Origin: Candidatus Cloacimonadota bacterium | Lineage (GTDB): Bacteria > Cloacimonadota > Cloacimonadia > Cloacimonadales > Cloacimonadaceae | DNA: 56,073 nucleotides | Assembly (NCBI GenBank): GCA_029561955.1 | Contig: JAKQWO010000074.1 | Coordinates: 1-56,073 of the forward strand | Reading direction: 5' to 3' | Shown here: positions 1-8,187 of the stretch, in pieces | Layout of the letters: the number at the start of each line of letters is the position of its first letter | Numbering within the stretch: position 1 is the stretch's first letter | Notes under the pieces: model-generated | The model's input: the letters and a program-made list of their open reading frames with translations, nothing else | Told to the model about the DNA's origin: nothing | Databases searched by the model: none | Position numbers and translations under genes: made by a program

Positions 1-663
1 AACCGTAACGCTCGCATCCATCAGATTCGCCCCCAAGATGTAACTCAAGAAGAACTTGCCGGCTTCAGCTACATTGAGCATGCGGAGAATGTGCAACTGG
101 CCTTAGCCGTGTGTGCGGAAGCAGGTGTTCCCAGAGATGTAGCACTGAAGGGGATGCAGAGCGCTACTCCAGACCCAGGAGCGCTCAAGAAATACATCAT
201 CCCAGATCGTGGCAAATCCATCCACTTTTACAATGTCTTTGCCGCCAACGATCCCAGTTCCACAGCCTATATTATCCAAATGGTTACAGGTCACTTGAAG
301 GGTGTGGAAAAGATCATCATACTCAATAGCCGTTCCGACCGTCTCTTCAGAAGCCAGCAATTGGTGGATGCCATCAAGGACTTGGATTATAGCTATCTTT
401 TACTCACAGGTGAGATACCCGATAAGGTGGAAAGTTATGCCTTGAGTGCAGGTATTCCCCGCAATAAACTCATCGCCTTAGGTGAGCCCTCTCCAGATCA
501 TGTCTACGACAAGGTTTGGGAGCTTAGCAACCGGGAGTCCCATGTGTTGGGAATCGGAAACATAGCCGGAAGAATTCAATATGGAGCCCAGATTGTGGCT
601 CAATTTAAACATAAGATACAGCCAGGCAAAAATGCCCAGCAACAAGGAGCCGTAAGTGGTTGA
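1..663 (+). CDS. pgsB: Poly-gamma-glutamate synthase PgsB/CapB, C-terminal part (5' cut by window)
   Basis: The frame is open from base 1, so this is the last ~220 residues of a protein normally near 390 aa; the GTG at 91 is an internal codon, not a start. PgsB/CapB is a Mur-ligase-like, ATP-dependent amide ligase that joins glutamates through the gamma-carboxyl on the inner face of the cytoplasmic membrane. The visible part begins NRNARIHQIRPQDVTQE and runs into the C-terminal Mur-ligase-like domain, with an ILNSRSDRLFRSQQ segment typical of CapB. The ATP-binding P-loop lies upstream of the window. The end overlaps pgsC by 8 bases, and pgsC and pgsW follow directly, which supports the assignment. 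Confidence 0.85.
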   Translation, partial: NRNARIHQIRPQDVTQEELAGFSYIEHAENVQLALAVCAEAGVPRDVALKGMQSATPDPGALKKYIIPDRGKSIHFYNVFAANDPSSTAYIIQMVTGHLKGVEKIIILNSRSDRLFRSQQLVDAIKDLDYSYLLLTGEIPDKVESYALSAGIPRNKLIALGEPSPDHVYDKVWELSNRESHVLGIGNIAGRIQYGAQIVAQFKHKIQPGKNAQQQGAVSG

Positions 664-1111
664 TGCAGTAGTACAAGCCGCGGTTGGAATAGGCGTGATC
701 GTGAGCCTCGTGTTTAGCGAGCTCTTGGGCGCCTCAGCCGGAGGAATTGTGGTGCCAGGATATCTGGCACTTTATTTGGATAAGCCGATGCAGATAGTGG
801 GTACCCTTGTGGTGAGTTTGCTCACCTGGGGCATCATCCGCATCATCGGGCAATTCACTCTTCTATTTGGGAAAAGACGCATGGTGCTCAGCATCCTGAT
901 CGGATTCATCCTGGGATGGGCATCACGCCTTGTGGTGTTTGAAAGCGTCACTGTCTATACTTTGCAGATGCAATCAATTGGATACATTATCCCGGGTCTG
1001 ATCGCAAACTGGTTTGAACGGCAGGGATTTTGGAAGACCGTGACCACCATGGGTGTGGCAGCGATCTTGGTAAGGCTCACATTGATCGTAGTGTTCGGAG
1101 GTGAGTTATGA
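656..1111 (+). CDS. pgsC: Poly-gamma-glutamate biosynthesis protein PgsC/CapC
   Basis: A 151-aa, very hydrophobic protein, matching the ~149 aa of Bacillus PgsC. It has about four to five membrane segments, an N-terminal GVIVSLVFSELLGASAGGIVVPGY region typical in shape of CapC (Glu and small residues in the first helix), and a later PGLIANWFERQGF segment. PgsC partners PgsB in the membrane-bound synthase. The GTG start at 656 lies inside the end of pgsB, so the two are translationally coupled, and its stop overlaps the ATG of pgsW (ATGA). Function comes from family knowledge and gene order. Confidence 0.87.
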   Translation: MVDAVVQAAVGIGVIVSLVFSELLGASAGGIVVPGYLALYLDKPMQIVGTLVVSLLTWGIIRIIGQFTLLFGKRRMVLSILIGFILGWASRLVVFESVTVYTLQMQSIGYIIPGLIANWFERQGFWKTVTTMGVAAILVRLTLIVVFGGEL

Positions 1112-2235
1112 GTATGTACCGTCCCTCACTCAAATCCGGGTGGTCGCTGATCCTGTTGTTTATCCTTGCGGTAATCCTGTTTTTGGTGGCTCACAATAGT
1201 CATGTTCATATCAAAGCAGCTAACTACGATGAAAAGGTTGAAGCAGCCAAACTGATGAAGACTTTTATGGATAGCCTCAAGGTGGAGCTCGAAGCGAGGA
1301 ATTATGAGTTCGATCCCATTGACGATCCTTTCCATACCGGACTCATCGGATTGAGATTGTCCTCAATCACCACTGACAGGGGCTTACTTTCAGATAAACA
1401 AGCGGCGCTCAATCCCAACCTCGCTGCTATATTCATCGAAGAGTTTAAAAACGAGAGGCTCGAAGCTGGAGACCATATTGCGGTGGGTATCACAGGTTCT
1501 ACTCCGTCCGCAAACCTGGCTCTCTATGCAGCCATCAAAGTGTTGGGCCTAAAACCCAGCATCATTACCGCCGTTTCCAGTGCTTCCTATGGTGCCAATA
1601 GAGAAGATTTTACCTGGCTGGACATCGAAGCCATCCTCAATAAGAAGGGTCTCATAGACTTTAGCAGCTCCTATGCCTCTTTTGGCGGTAAGGATGACCT
1701 GGCAATCGGGCTTTCTGACAACGGTATCGCCAACATCAGAGCCGCAATGGCCCGCAATCAGGTGCCGCTGCTAATGGGCTCAACCTTGGAAGAAAACGTC
1801 GATCTGCGTGATGCGGCCTACAAGGAGCTGCTTCCCAAAGGCAAACGTTACCAGATGTTTGTAAACGTGGGAGCAGCCTTGGCCAATGTAGGGTCGGAAC
1901 CCAATGCCCGCCTGATTCCTGAAGGATTGAACAAGAAACTGGCCGAGAAGAGCTTTGAACGGGAAGGTGTGATGATGCTGATGGCTCGTCAAAATGTGCC
2001 TGTGTTGCATGTACGTCGTATTCAGCGCTGGGCAAAGAAGTATGACGTTGTTTCCCATCAGCAGGAGATTCCCACTCCGGGTGAAGGCCCCGCTTTCTCC
2101 AGAAGCCGCCACAATATCGTAGTCGCATCAATCTGTTTGACTTTACTCTTGGCTGCCATCATCGTGGTGATCGTTTTTGACAGGCACGATCGTAGGTTTA
2201 TGGCCAACATCGTGGACCCAGATGAAGAGCTTTAG
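1108..2235 (+). CDS. pgsW: Poly-gamma-glutamate system protein PgsW
   Basis: A 375-aa protein with one membrane helix near each end (about residues 13-29 and 338-358) and a large domain between them. It matches the poly-gamma-glutamate system protein found next to pgsB and pgsC in Gram-negative bacteria such as Leptospira and Fusobacteria, where it is thought to take the place of the Bacillus PgsA/PgsE components; the exact role is not established. The middle holds a GDHIAVGITGSTPSANLALY segment and a conserved VSSASYGANREDFTWLD stretch. The ATG overlaps the pgsC stop. The gene ends 35 bases before a secreted protein that may belong to the same operon. Confidence 0.8.
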   Translation: MSMYRPSLKSGWSLILLFILAVILFLVAHNSHVHIKAANYDEKVEAAKLMKTFMDSLKVELEARNYEFDPIDDPFHTGLIGLRLSSITTDRGLLSDKQAALNPNLAAIFIEEFKNERLEAGDHIAVGITGSTPSANLALYAAIKVLGLKPSIITAVSSASYGANREDFTWLDIEAILNKKGLIDFSSSYASFGGKDDLAIGLSDNGIANIRAAMARNQVPLLMGSTLEENVDLRDAAYKELLPKGKRYQMFVNVGAALANVGSEPNARLIPEGLNKKLAEKSFEREGVMMLMARQNVPVLHVRRIQRWAKKYDVVSHQQEIPTPGEGPAFSRSRHNIVVASICLTLLLAAIIVVIVFDRHDRRFMANIVDPDEEL

Positions 2236-2270
2236 CCCCACAACATCTTTATAATATATGGAGACAATAA

Positions 2271-3095
2271 ATGAATCTTAGAAAGATAACTGTTATCGCA
2301 ATCATGCTGATCCTGCTCACATCGGTTGCGGCGAAGACCAAAGTAATGACTTTCGACAACCCCGGCTCCAAACGGCTACTTAAAGATGAAAAGGCCGGCA
2401 ACTACTACTATTTCCGCTCTTTGCCGGAGCGTAGCATGAAACTGAACGTGGCTGGCATAGATAAGATAGAATTGCGCAGCTTCAGCTTGGAAAGAAAGAG
2501 AAAAGCAGAAGTGATCAGCATCATAGATCAGAAGCAGACCAAACACGCTCTCACTCCCGCTGGCGTGGTCTATGGATACCACACCTTTGAGGCTGTGGAG
2601 ATTACTATTCCCAAGGATACCAAAGAGATGCAGATACTCTGCTATGATAGAGACATCTATTTCAGAGCTTTCTACGATGAGCCGCCCAAACCCAAAGCTC
2701 CAGCAAGTAAGAAAACCCCAAACTTGGTGGTAGATGCACATAGCGGCATCCTTTCCATGACCCGTAATGGCTCCAGCAGTGACTACTACAGCTTCACGCC
2801 GGATCAACCTCTGCGCTTTACCCTCAACAACTCCCGCAATGCCGTCATCTACGTGCGTGCCAGGCTGTTAGATAGAGAGCTGCCCGTCTTTGAAGTCTAC
2901 GTAAACGGTAAGCTGCAGGAAAGCCATGAGTTTAGCATCAAACGCACCTCCACCTACTCCGTGATTGGCATCAGGCATCTATCTCTGGGCAAGAAGATTA
3001 CGTTACCCAAGAATAGTGGCAGAAGCGTCATTGAGCTGAGAGCCAAAACTGATCACCTGTTCCTGGGGCGGCCTGTCTTGCTCAAACGTAAATGA
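2271..3095 (+). CDS. Secreted protein of unknown function, PGA operon
   Basis: A 274-aa protein with a signal peptide (residues 1-22, MNLRKITVIAIMLILLTSVA then AKT). The rest is rich in beta-strand-like stretches, with a proline-rich linker (PPKPKAPASKK) near residue 145 that splits it into two similar-sized halves. I do not recognise the family. It starts 35 bases after pgsW and is followed after 9 bases by the barrel-like protein, so it is probably co-transcribed. A periplasmic or outer-membrane accessory role in capsule or polymer export is plausible from context only. The SD-like GGAGA upstream of the ATG supports the start. Confidence 0.6.
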   Translation: MNLRKITVIAIMLILLTSVAAKTKVMTFDNPGSKRLLKDEKAGNYYYFRSLPERSMKLNVAGIDKIELRSFSLERKRKAEVISIIDQKQTKHALTPAGVVYGYHTFEAVEITIPKDTKEMQILCYDRDIYFRAFYDEPPKPKAPASKKTPNLVVDAHSGILSMTRNGSSSDYYSFTPDQPLRFTLNNSRNAVIYVRARLLDRELPVFEVYVNGKLQESHEFSIKRTSTYSVIGIRHLSLGKKITLPKNSGRSVIELRAKTDHLFLGRPVLLKRK

Positions 3096-3104
3096 GGCAG
3101 ATAG

Positions 3105-4232
3105 ATGCGAATTCACAAACGGACATTTAGACCCAAAGACAAGGTCGAAATTGACATGAAGAAAGAGGGTAGGGAAAAGGCCAAAGCCGCAGGAGGAAGG
3201 CCTGTCTACAGAAACGGACAGGTGCGCTTTCTGCGCAGGTTTATGCCCATCATCATGATCATGATGTTTGGCTTTTTCAATTTGCCTCTTTGTGCTCAGA
3301 TGGATGTTTCCGTCAGCATGGGTGCTTGTTATTCAGACAATGTATTCAGGCTTTCTGACTATGATCTGCAGCGCTTTGAGGAAAGACATCCAAATCTGGA
3401 ATATGTCAAAACCACAGATGATCTGAGCATCAAAGCCAAGGTAGACCTCGCCTATGCCTTCGGATATAAATGGTACAAGATTGAGCCCTCGCTCACTGCT
3501 TCCTTCAGCCAGAATTTGTCCAATACCGAAAAGTGGAATAGGGATGTCATGGCACGTCTGGCTATAGTGCGTTACTATTGGGATGCGAAGCTGCTCTACG
3601 GCTACTATCCTCATGTTTATGTGCGGGATTATGTGGATACCGATGGAACTGGCAAGCTTGAACACTTCAGCTACGAGCGTAATCTCTACCGTGCTGATCT
3701 AAACGTTAAACCCCTGAAGAATACCACGGTCAGGGCCAACTTCCGCTATGAAGAACTCTTTTACAACAGCTACTGGATGGAGTATGATGGTGATGCCAAG
3801 ACTGCGGGATTGGGCTTGAGGCAAAACTTCCCCGTATTCGTATTGGATGCCATGTATGAATATCGCATCTTTGATAATTGGGACAAAGACCCCGAAGATT
3901 CCTCTTATGAGAGCAACAAATACAGCGGCACCCTGAGGCTGAAAGATTCACCTCTGGACAGCAGCAAGAAGGATTCACCAAAGTGGAGTCCCTCTCTGTC
4001 ATTGAGCTTTGAAGAGCGTTTTTATGGTGGCACTGACCCCAAAAATGCCTATCGTGTCGACAAGATTTACACCACCCAAGCCGGTATTAGATTTAAAATT
4101 AATAAACAATTTAACTTTACTCTTGACTATTCTCACCACCTCAGGAATATAGACTCACCTAACGCATCTGTCCGCAGGCTCAAGCCTTACAGCGAGAACC
4201 AGATCGAAGCGGTAGTCAATTATAACCTTTAG
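3105..4232 (+). CDS. Probable outer-membrane beta-barrel protein
   Basis: A 375-aa protein. A hydrophobic segment (about residues 47-64) followed by CAQ looks like a signal peptide. It sits unusually far from the ATG at 3105, so translation may start later: ATG at 3156 or 3243 would give a normal signal peptide. The mature part alternates aromatic and polar residues in amphipathic strands (for example YRADLNVKPLKNTTVRANFRY) separated by turns, and ends VNYNL, as expected of a barrel of roughly a dozen strands. It follows the PGA genes with 9-base spacing. A role as outer-membrane exit route for the polymer is an inference from position. Confidence 0.6.
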   Translation: MRIHKRTFRPKDKVEIDMKKEGREKAKAAGGRPVYRNGQVRFLRRFMPIIMIMMFGFFNLPLCAQMDVSVSMGACYSDNVFRLSDYDLQRFEERHPNLEYVKTTDDLSIKAKVDLAYAFGYKWYKIEPSLTASFSQNLSNTEKWNRDVMARLAIVRYYWDAKLLYGYYPHVYVRDYVDTDGTGKLEHFSYERNLYRADLNVKPLKNTTVRANFRYEELFYNSYWMEYDGDAKTAGLGLRQNFPVFVLDAMYEYRIFDNWDKDPEDSSYESNKYSGTLRLKDSPLDSSKKDSPKWSPSLSLSFEERFYGGTDPKNAYRVDKIYTTQAGIRFKINKQFNFTLDYSHHLRNIDSPNASVRRLKPYSENQIEAVVNYNL

Positions 4233-4245
4233 AGGATAGTGAGAA

Positions 4246-4575
4246 ATGGAATTTAAACAAGAAAGCTCTACGAAGAGGATCAAGGAGTTTCTCGATCTCG
4301 TAGAAAACGATAAGATCGAGATACGCCACTATCGAAACCCAGTCTTAGTTTGGGCTGTGGAAGAAGGAACCGTCTATTATTCCATATGGGAGCAATCCAT
4401 GTTGGATCAATATGGCTTGCAAAATGTAGACGGCTGGGATTTTAAAGAGGATGCTCTCTTTTGCCCTGACTGGATCTCCGATCTTGAAGACGAAGATTTT
4501 GATGATGATGACGACGATGATGACTTCAGCGTCATCTGCAATCTGAAATTCCCACCTCCTGAAAAAGATAGATAG
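4246..4575 (+). CDS. Small acidic protein of unknown function
   Basis: A 109-aa protein with no signal peptide or membrane segment. The N-terminal two thirds has a predicted helix and strands. Near residue 84 there is an uninterrupted run of eight aspartates inside a longer Asp/Glu stretch, followed by a short hydrophobic tail (FSVICNLKFPPP). I know no family for it. It sits 13 bases after the barrel gene and 6 bases before gpsA, so it is likely co-transcribed with both. The Asp run is coded by alternating GAT and GAC, so it is a real amino-acid bias rather than a simple one-codon repeat. Confidence 0.55.
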   Translation: MEFKQESSTKRIKEFLDLVENDKIEIRHYRNPVLVWAVEEGTVYYSIWEQSMLDQYGLQNVDGWDFKEDALFCPDWISDLEDEDFDDDDDDDDFSVICNLKFPPPEKDR

Positions 4576-4581
4576 AGGCTC

Positions 4582-5604
4582 ATGATGAAGGTCGCCTTTA
4601 TCGGTGGCGGAGCTTGGGGACTGGCCTTAGCCCGTCTTTTGGCGGTGAATTCACACGAGGTATTGGTGTGGGAGCACAATCCCCAGTGGCTCAAAAGCCT
4701 GATCGAGACCAGATCAAATCCCGTCCTGCTGCCAGATGTAATCATGCCTGAAAATGTGAGCTTGACCGGCTATATGCCTGACATCGCCAGCTTTAGCCCC
4801 GATGTGATCGTGCTGGCCACACCCACCCAATTCTTACGCTCTACGTTGAGAAGCATCGATGCCCAAACTGCATCTGCCATCTGGCAAAACCCCAACCTGA
4901 AAGCAATCGTCAACGTGGCCAAAGGCATGGAAGAAGGCAGCCTCAAGCGCATTGACCAGATTCTGATGGCTGAGCTGCCTGAATCTGCCCACTCCAAGAT
5001 CTGTGCGCTTTCGGGGCCTAGCCATGCGGAGGAGGTGAGCCGTCAGATTCCCACCACCGTGGTGGTGGCGGGCAGCGATCCGGATGTCTTGCTGCTTCTG
5101 CAAGAGATGTTTAGCAATGATTGGTTTCGGGTCTATAGAACCGATGACCTCATCGGAGTGGAAATAGGTGGCAGTATAAAGAACATCATCAGCATCGCTG
5201 CTGGCATCGTGGCTGGACTTGGTTTTGGAGATAACACCATGGGCGCACTGCTCACCCGCGGCATTGTGGAAATCATCCGCTTGGGGACAGCCATGGGCGC
5301 ACAGGCAGACACCTTCATGGGGCTTTCAGGGATTGGCGATCTGATCACCACTGCCATCAGCCCACACAGCCGCAACCGCTATGTTGGTTACCACATCGGC
5401 AAAGGGCAAAAGCTCTCCGAGATCTTGGCTGGCATGGATAAAGTTGCCGAGGGTGTCGCAACCACGCGCTCCATCCATGAAATTGCGGCTGTCTACAAGG
5501 TAGAAATGCCGATCACAAACGAAGTTTATAAGGTTTTATTTGAAGACAAATCCCCCGAGAAAGCCATCAGAGACTTGATGACTCGGGAGCTAAAACAAGA
5601 GTAA
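4582..5604 (+). CDS. gpsA: NAD(P)H-dependent glycerol-3-phosphate dehydrogenase
   Basis: A 340-aa cytoplasmic enzyme that reduces dihydroxyacetone phosphate to sn-glycerol 3-phosphate for phospholipid synthesis. The N-terminal Rossmann motif is AFIGGGAWGLALARLL. It also has the substrate-loop signature LSGPSHAEEV, the catalytic lysine region GGSIKNIISIAAGI, and NTMGALLTRGIVEI before the C-terminal helical domain. Length is normal for the family. Two adjacent ATG codons (4582 and 4585) could start it, with a GATAGAGG ribosome site just upstream. It lies directly after the acidic protein and 19 bases before a nitroreductase. Confidence 0.95.
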   Translation: MMKVAFIGGGAWGLALARLLAVNSHEVLVWEHNPQWLKSLIETRSNPVLLPDVIMPENVSLTGYMPDIASFSPDVIVLATPTQFLRSTLRSIDAQTASAIWQNPNLKAIVNVAKGMEEGSLKRIDQILMAELPESAHSKICALSGPSHAEEVSRQIPTTVVVAGSDPDVLLLLQEMFSNDWFRVYRTDDLIGVEIGGSIKNIISIAAGIVAGLGFGDNTMGALLTRGIVEIIRLGTAMGAQADTFMGLSGIGDLITTAISPHSRNRYVGYHIGKGQKLSEILAGMDKVAEGVATTRSIHEIAAVYKVEMPITNEVYKVLFEDKSPEKAIRDLMTRELKQE

Positions 5605-5623
5605 TCACAATGAGGAGAGAGCC

Positions 5624-6208
5624 ATGCTCAAAGATTTAGTTATCAAAAACCGTAGTTACCGCAAGTTTTACGCCTCCTTTGAGGTGAAAGACACCCTGCT
5701 TTTCGACCTGATAGATTTAGCCAGAATCTGCCCCAGTGCGGGCAATCTGCAGTCTTTACGTTTCATGCCCGTGTGGGAAAAACCACATCTGGACATTGTG
5801 TTTGAAAACCTCAGGTGGGCAGCCTATTTGAGCTATTGGGATGGGCCGGCGCCTGAGCAAAGACCTTCAGCTTACATCCTGATAATCAGCCCTATCCAAA
5901 CAAACAAGTATCACCTTACAGATGCTGGCATAGCGGCTCAGACCATACTTTTGGGTGCAACCGAGAAAGGCTTGGGAGGTTGCATCTTAGGCTCTGTAAA
6001 CAGGCAGAAGATTCAAGAGCACGTAGGTGTCCCGGAAGAAATGGAAATCAGCTTGGTTATTGCCTTGGGTAAACCCGCGGAGAAGGTGGTTATCGAGGAT
6101 GTGACCGATCCCGAAGATATAGAATACTGGCGTGATCCGGACGAAGTTCATCACGTCCCCAAACGTTCACTCAACGATCTAATTATCATGCCCATGGAGG
6201 AATCATGA
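5624..6208 (+). CDS. Nitroreductase-family flavoprotein
   Basis: A 194-aa protein of the FMN-dependent nitroreductase fold. The N-terminal IKNRSYRKF segment and ARICPSAGNLQSLRF are the FMN-contacting motifs (usual form R-S-x-R-x-F and P-S-x-x-N-x-Q). The later DAGIAAQTILLGATEKGLGGCIL is the typical second FMN region. These enzymes use NAD(P)H to reduce nitro groups, quinones or flavins; the natural substrate cannot be told from sequence. Its stop overlaps the start of the downstream lipoprotein gene (ATGA), so the two are translationally coupled. Confidence 0.88.
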   Translation: MLKDLVIKNRSYRKFYASFEVKDTLLFDLIDLARICPSAGNLQSLRFMPVWEKPHLDIVFENLRWAAYLSYWDGPAPEQRPSAYILIISPIQTNKYHLTDAGIAAQTILLGATEKGLGGCILGSVNRQKIQEHVGVPEEMEISLVIALGKPAEKVVIEDVTDPEDIEYWRDPDEVHHVPKRSLNDLIIMPMEES

Positions 6209-6489
6209 AAAAGATCATCATTATCCTGTCTTTAGCATTGTTGCTCATCCTGCTCAGTTCCTGTGCACCAGGTAATAGCGGTCATGATGAGAACTATCGC
6301 GCCGGCTTCTTCAGAGGTATCTGGCACGGCTGGATCGCTCCCATTACCTTAATCTGGCAGCTCTTCAACCCCAATGTGAGAATCTATGAGCCCTTCAACA
6401 CAGGTTGGTGGTATGATTTCGGCTATTATTTGGCTATTGTGGGAGGATTTGGTGCTCTAAGCATAAGCCGCAAGAGGGGAAAAGACTAA
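6205..6489 (+). CDS. Small lipoprotein with membrane helix
   Basis: A 94-aa protein. It begins with a charged n-region, a hydrophobic stretch and the lipobox LLSSC (Cys at about residue 20), so it should be a lipid-anchored protein. Residues 30-70 are rich in tryptophan and aromatics (GIWHGWIAP, NTGWWYDFGYYLAI) and the end holds a possible membrane helix followed by SRKRGKD. This looks like the small lipoproteins that carry a W-rich segment and a C-terminal helix in many bacteria. No function can be assigned. It overlaps the nitroreductase stop by 4 bases. Confidence 0.65.
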   Translation: MKKIIIILSLALLLILLSSCAPGNSGHDENYRAGFFRGIWHGWIAPITLIWQLFNPNVRIYEPFNTGWWYDFGYYLAIVGGFGALSISRKRGKD

Positions 6490-6511
6490 GCCCTAAGATC
6501 AACGTCGTCGC

Positions 6512-7432
6512 ATGAAAGCAAGGTCTGTCCCAGCAGGGAGTAGCAGTGTAATCCAGATATTTGAGCTCATATTGGCCTCCGCAATCTGGGGCTTTGCCTT
6601 CGTGGCTCAGAGGAAGGGTAACGAAAGCCTGCATCCGTTCCTCTTTAATGCTCTTCGCTTTGCAATCGGCAGTCTGTTTCTGCTCACTCTTATCCTGATC
6701 ACGGCACCCAAGAGCAAACCCAAGCTCAAGGCTGACCTACTGCTGCTTGGCTGCATCCTCTTCATCGCTGCAGCTTTACAGCAGATCGGTCTTTTGTGGA
6801 CAAGTGCCGGCAGTGGTGGCTTCATCACCGGACTCTATGTGGTTTTTATCCCCATCATCGGCGTCTTCAAAAAGCAAAAACAGAGCAAGCTGATCATCCT
6901 CTCAATCTTTTTAGCTGTTCCGGGTCTGTGGCTGATCAATTCCGGAGCTTCTGTCGATGCCTCATTTGGCAACCTCTTGGTGCTCGTCTCTGCTGTCTTT
7001 TGGGCTATGCATGTTCAGTATATAGACACCATTGTCACGCGCTATCCCAGCCTTTGGGTTGCTTTCAGCCAGTATTTTATCTGCGCCGTGATCAGCTTCA
7101 TCTTTTGGTTAGGAGGCATGGTGCTAAGGTTCATTGCTCCCATCACGATCACTACTCTTTCAGCAAATATCTCCCAAGCGACCATCCCCATTCTTTACTC
7201 CGGAATCTGTTCGGTGGGTATCGCCTACACCCTTCAGCTTCACGCACAGAAGAAGGTGGCTCCTGCACCGGCAGGCATCATCCTCTGCATGGAAGCGGTT
7301 TTTGCCCTCTTTGGTGGCTGGCTCTTGCTCGATGAACAGATCACCCTTTATTCGATCGGCGGTGCGGTTTTGCTCTTTGCAGCCATGTTGGTTTCCACTA
7401 TCCCAGGCTGGCGTACCAAGCATGCTACCTGA
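6512..7432 (+). CDS. EamA/DMT-family permease
   Basis: A 306-aa membrane protein with about ten hydrophobic helices arranged as two EamA repeats of five, typical of drug/metabolite transporters (RhaT/YdcZ-type superfamily). The first repeat has ASAIWGFAFVAQRKG and FLFNALRFAIGSLFLL; the second opens with VSAVFWAMHVQYID and ends with LLLDEQITLYSIGGAVLLF, the usual last-helix signature. The substrate is unknown. The ATG at 6512 follows the lipoprotein by 22 bases. A palindromic repeat lies just after the stop. Confidence 0.88.
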   Translation: MKARSVPAGSSSVIQIFELILASAIWGFAFVAQRKGNESLHPFLFNALRFAIGSLFLLTLILITAPKSKPKLKADLLLLGCILFIAAALQQIGLLWTSAGSGGFITGLYVVFIPIIGVFKKQKQSKLIILSIFLAVPGLWLINSGASVDASFGNLLVLVSAVFWAMHVQYIDTIVTRYPSLWVAFSQYFICAVISFIFWLGGMVLRFIAPITITTLSANISQATIPILYSGICSVGIAYTLQLHAQKKVAPAPAGIILCMEAVFALFGGWLLLDEQITLYSIGGAVLLFAAMLVSTIPGWRTKHAT

Positions 7433-7453
7433 AAATCATGTCTCTTGGATGCG

Positions 7454-7546
7454 CCTTCCTTGCTTAGCCGCCCGGTGATTACTCGGAGCCACTCGGGAAA
7501 AACCCGAGTATCACCACGGCATCACCGGGCGGGTAAGCAAGGGCGA
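7454..7546 (+). repeat. Nested palindromic element, copy 1
   Basis: About 93 bases between eamA and secG. The outer arms (CTTGCTTA at 7459 and TAAGCAAG ending 7541, each continuing inward through CCGCCCGGTGAT or its complement) pair over about 21 bases with one mismatch. An inner hairpin CTCGGG-AAAAA-CCCGAG sits at 7492-7508. Closely similar copies lie at 33853 and 44972. No open frame with a start spans it convincingly and no T-run follows it, so it is not a standard terminator. Confidence 0.85.
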
Positions 7547-7660
7547 AGCAACGAATCCAGCAAAAATCAAAGCTAAAGGGATAGCCCGCCCATAGTCAAG
7601 ATAAAGGCTTGCCAAAACTACAAATATCTGGCCAAATTGGTCAAGATTTAGTTTTTTTCA

Positions 7661-7688
7661 TTGACAGAAATGGCTTCTGTATTTCTTG
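7661..7688 (+). promoter_or_regulatory. Probable promoter of secG
   Basis: TTGACA at 7661-7666 is followed after 19 bases by TTG (7686-7688), the spacing pattern shared by several operon starts in this window. It lies 44 bases upstream of the secG ATG and just after an A/T-rich stretch. Start site not known. Confidence 0.5.
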
Positions 7689-7731
7689 TGATCGAACACG
7701 CGTTACAAATGAACAACTTTAAGGATAGATA

Positions 7732-8082
7732 ATGTTATACACAATTGCCCTGATCATTCACACTCTGATCTGCATCGGATTGGTGCTGGTCATCTTGGCG
7801 CAGACTTCCAAGGGAGGTCTTGATGCCAACCTCGGCGGTGCCGCCGTTAACGTTTTTGGCGGTAGCGGAGCTTCCGAGTTTTTGCGTAAGTGGACTCAAA
7901 TCTTGGGTTTGCTCTTCTTGGCATCCTGCATTTTGCTGGCCTTCCTGGTCAAAGATGTCAGAAAGGCAGATTTCAAAGACATCCAAAAGCGCCAAAGACA
8001 GCTTGGTCAGACTGAAGCTCCAGCCAAGCCTGCCCCTGTCAAACAGGCTCCAGCGCCGGCTCCCGCCCCACAAGGCGACTAA
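7732..8082 (+). CDS. secG: Preprotein translocase subunit SecG
   Basis: A 116-aa membrane protein with two helices (about residues 2-22 and 52-72) linked by a conserved glycine-rich loop, SKGGLDANLGGAAVNVFGGSGASEFL. This is the SecG signature, the small SecYEG subunit that assists SecA-driven export. The C-terminal tail after residue 75 is charged and ends in an Ala/Pro/Lys-rich stretch, longer than in E. coli but common. The gene ends 11 bases before tRNA-Leu, so both are probably transcribed from the promoter at 7661. Confidence 0.93.
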   Translation: MLYTIALIIHTLICIGLVLVILAQTSKGGLDANLGGAAVNVFGGSGASEFLRKWTQILGLLFLASCILLAFLVKDVRKADFKDIQKRQRQLGQTEAPAKPAPVKQAPAPAPAPQGD

Positions 8083-8093
8083 TCATACTTTTT

Positions 8094-8181
8094 GCAGAAG
8101 TGGTGGAACTGGCAGACACGTAAGACTAAGGATCTTATGCCCACTGCGGGTGTGCGGGTTCAAGTCCCGCCTTCTGCACCA
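8094..8181 (+). tRNA. tRNA-Leu (anticodon AAG)
   Basis: Full cloverleaf: acceptor stem GCAGAAG (8094-8100) with CTTCTGC (8171-8177), discriminator A, encoded CCA (8179-8181). D-arm GTG/CAC; anticodon stem TAAGA/TCTTA around loop CTAAGGA, giving anticodon AAG; long variable arm with a CCC/GGG stem, as in class II tRNAs; T-arm GCGGG-TTCAAGT-CCCGC. The long variable arm and A73 mark it as leucine. It directly follows secG, the position of leuU (anticodon GAG) in E. coli. Confidence 0.95.
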
Positions 8182-8187
8182 CATATC

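Noticed and set aside
7134-7478. Long frames overlapping the eamA end and the palindromic element
   Set aside because: They run in other frames of a clear permease gene and lack any domain or ribosome site; the element's translated peptides recur in each copy only because the DNA recurs.
7454-7546. attC site of an integron
   Set aside because: No GTTRRRY/RYYYAAC boxes and no integrase or cassette arrangement; the fixed central hairpin also argues against it.
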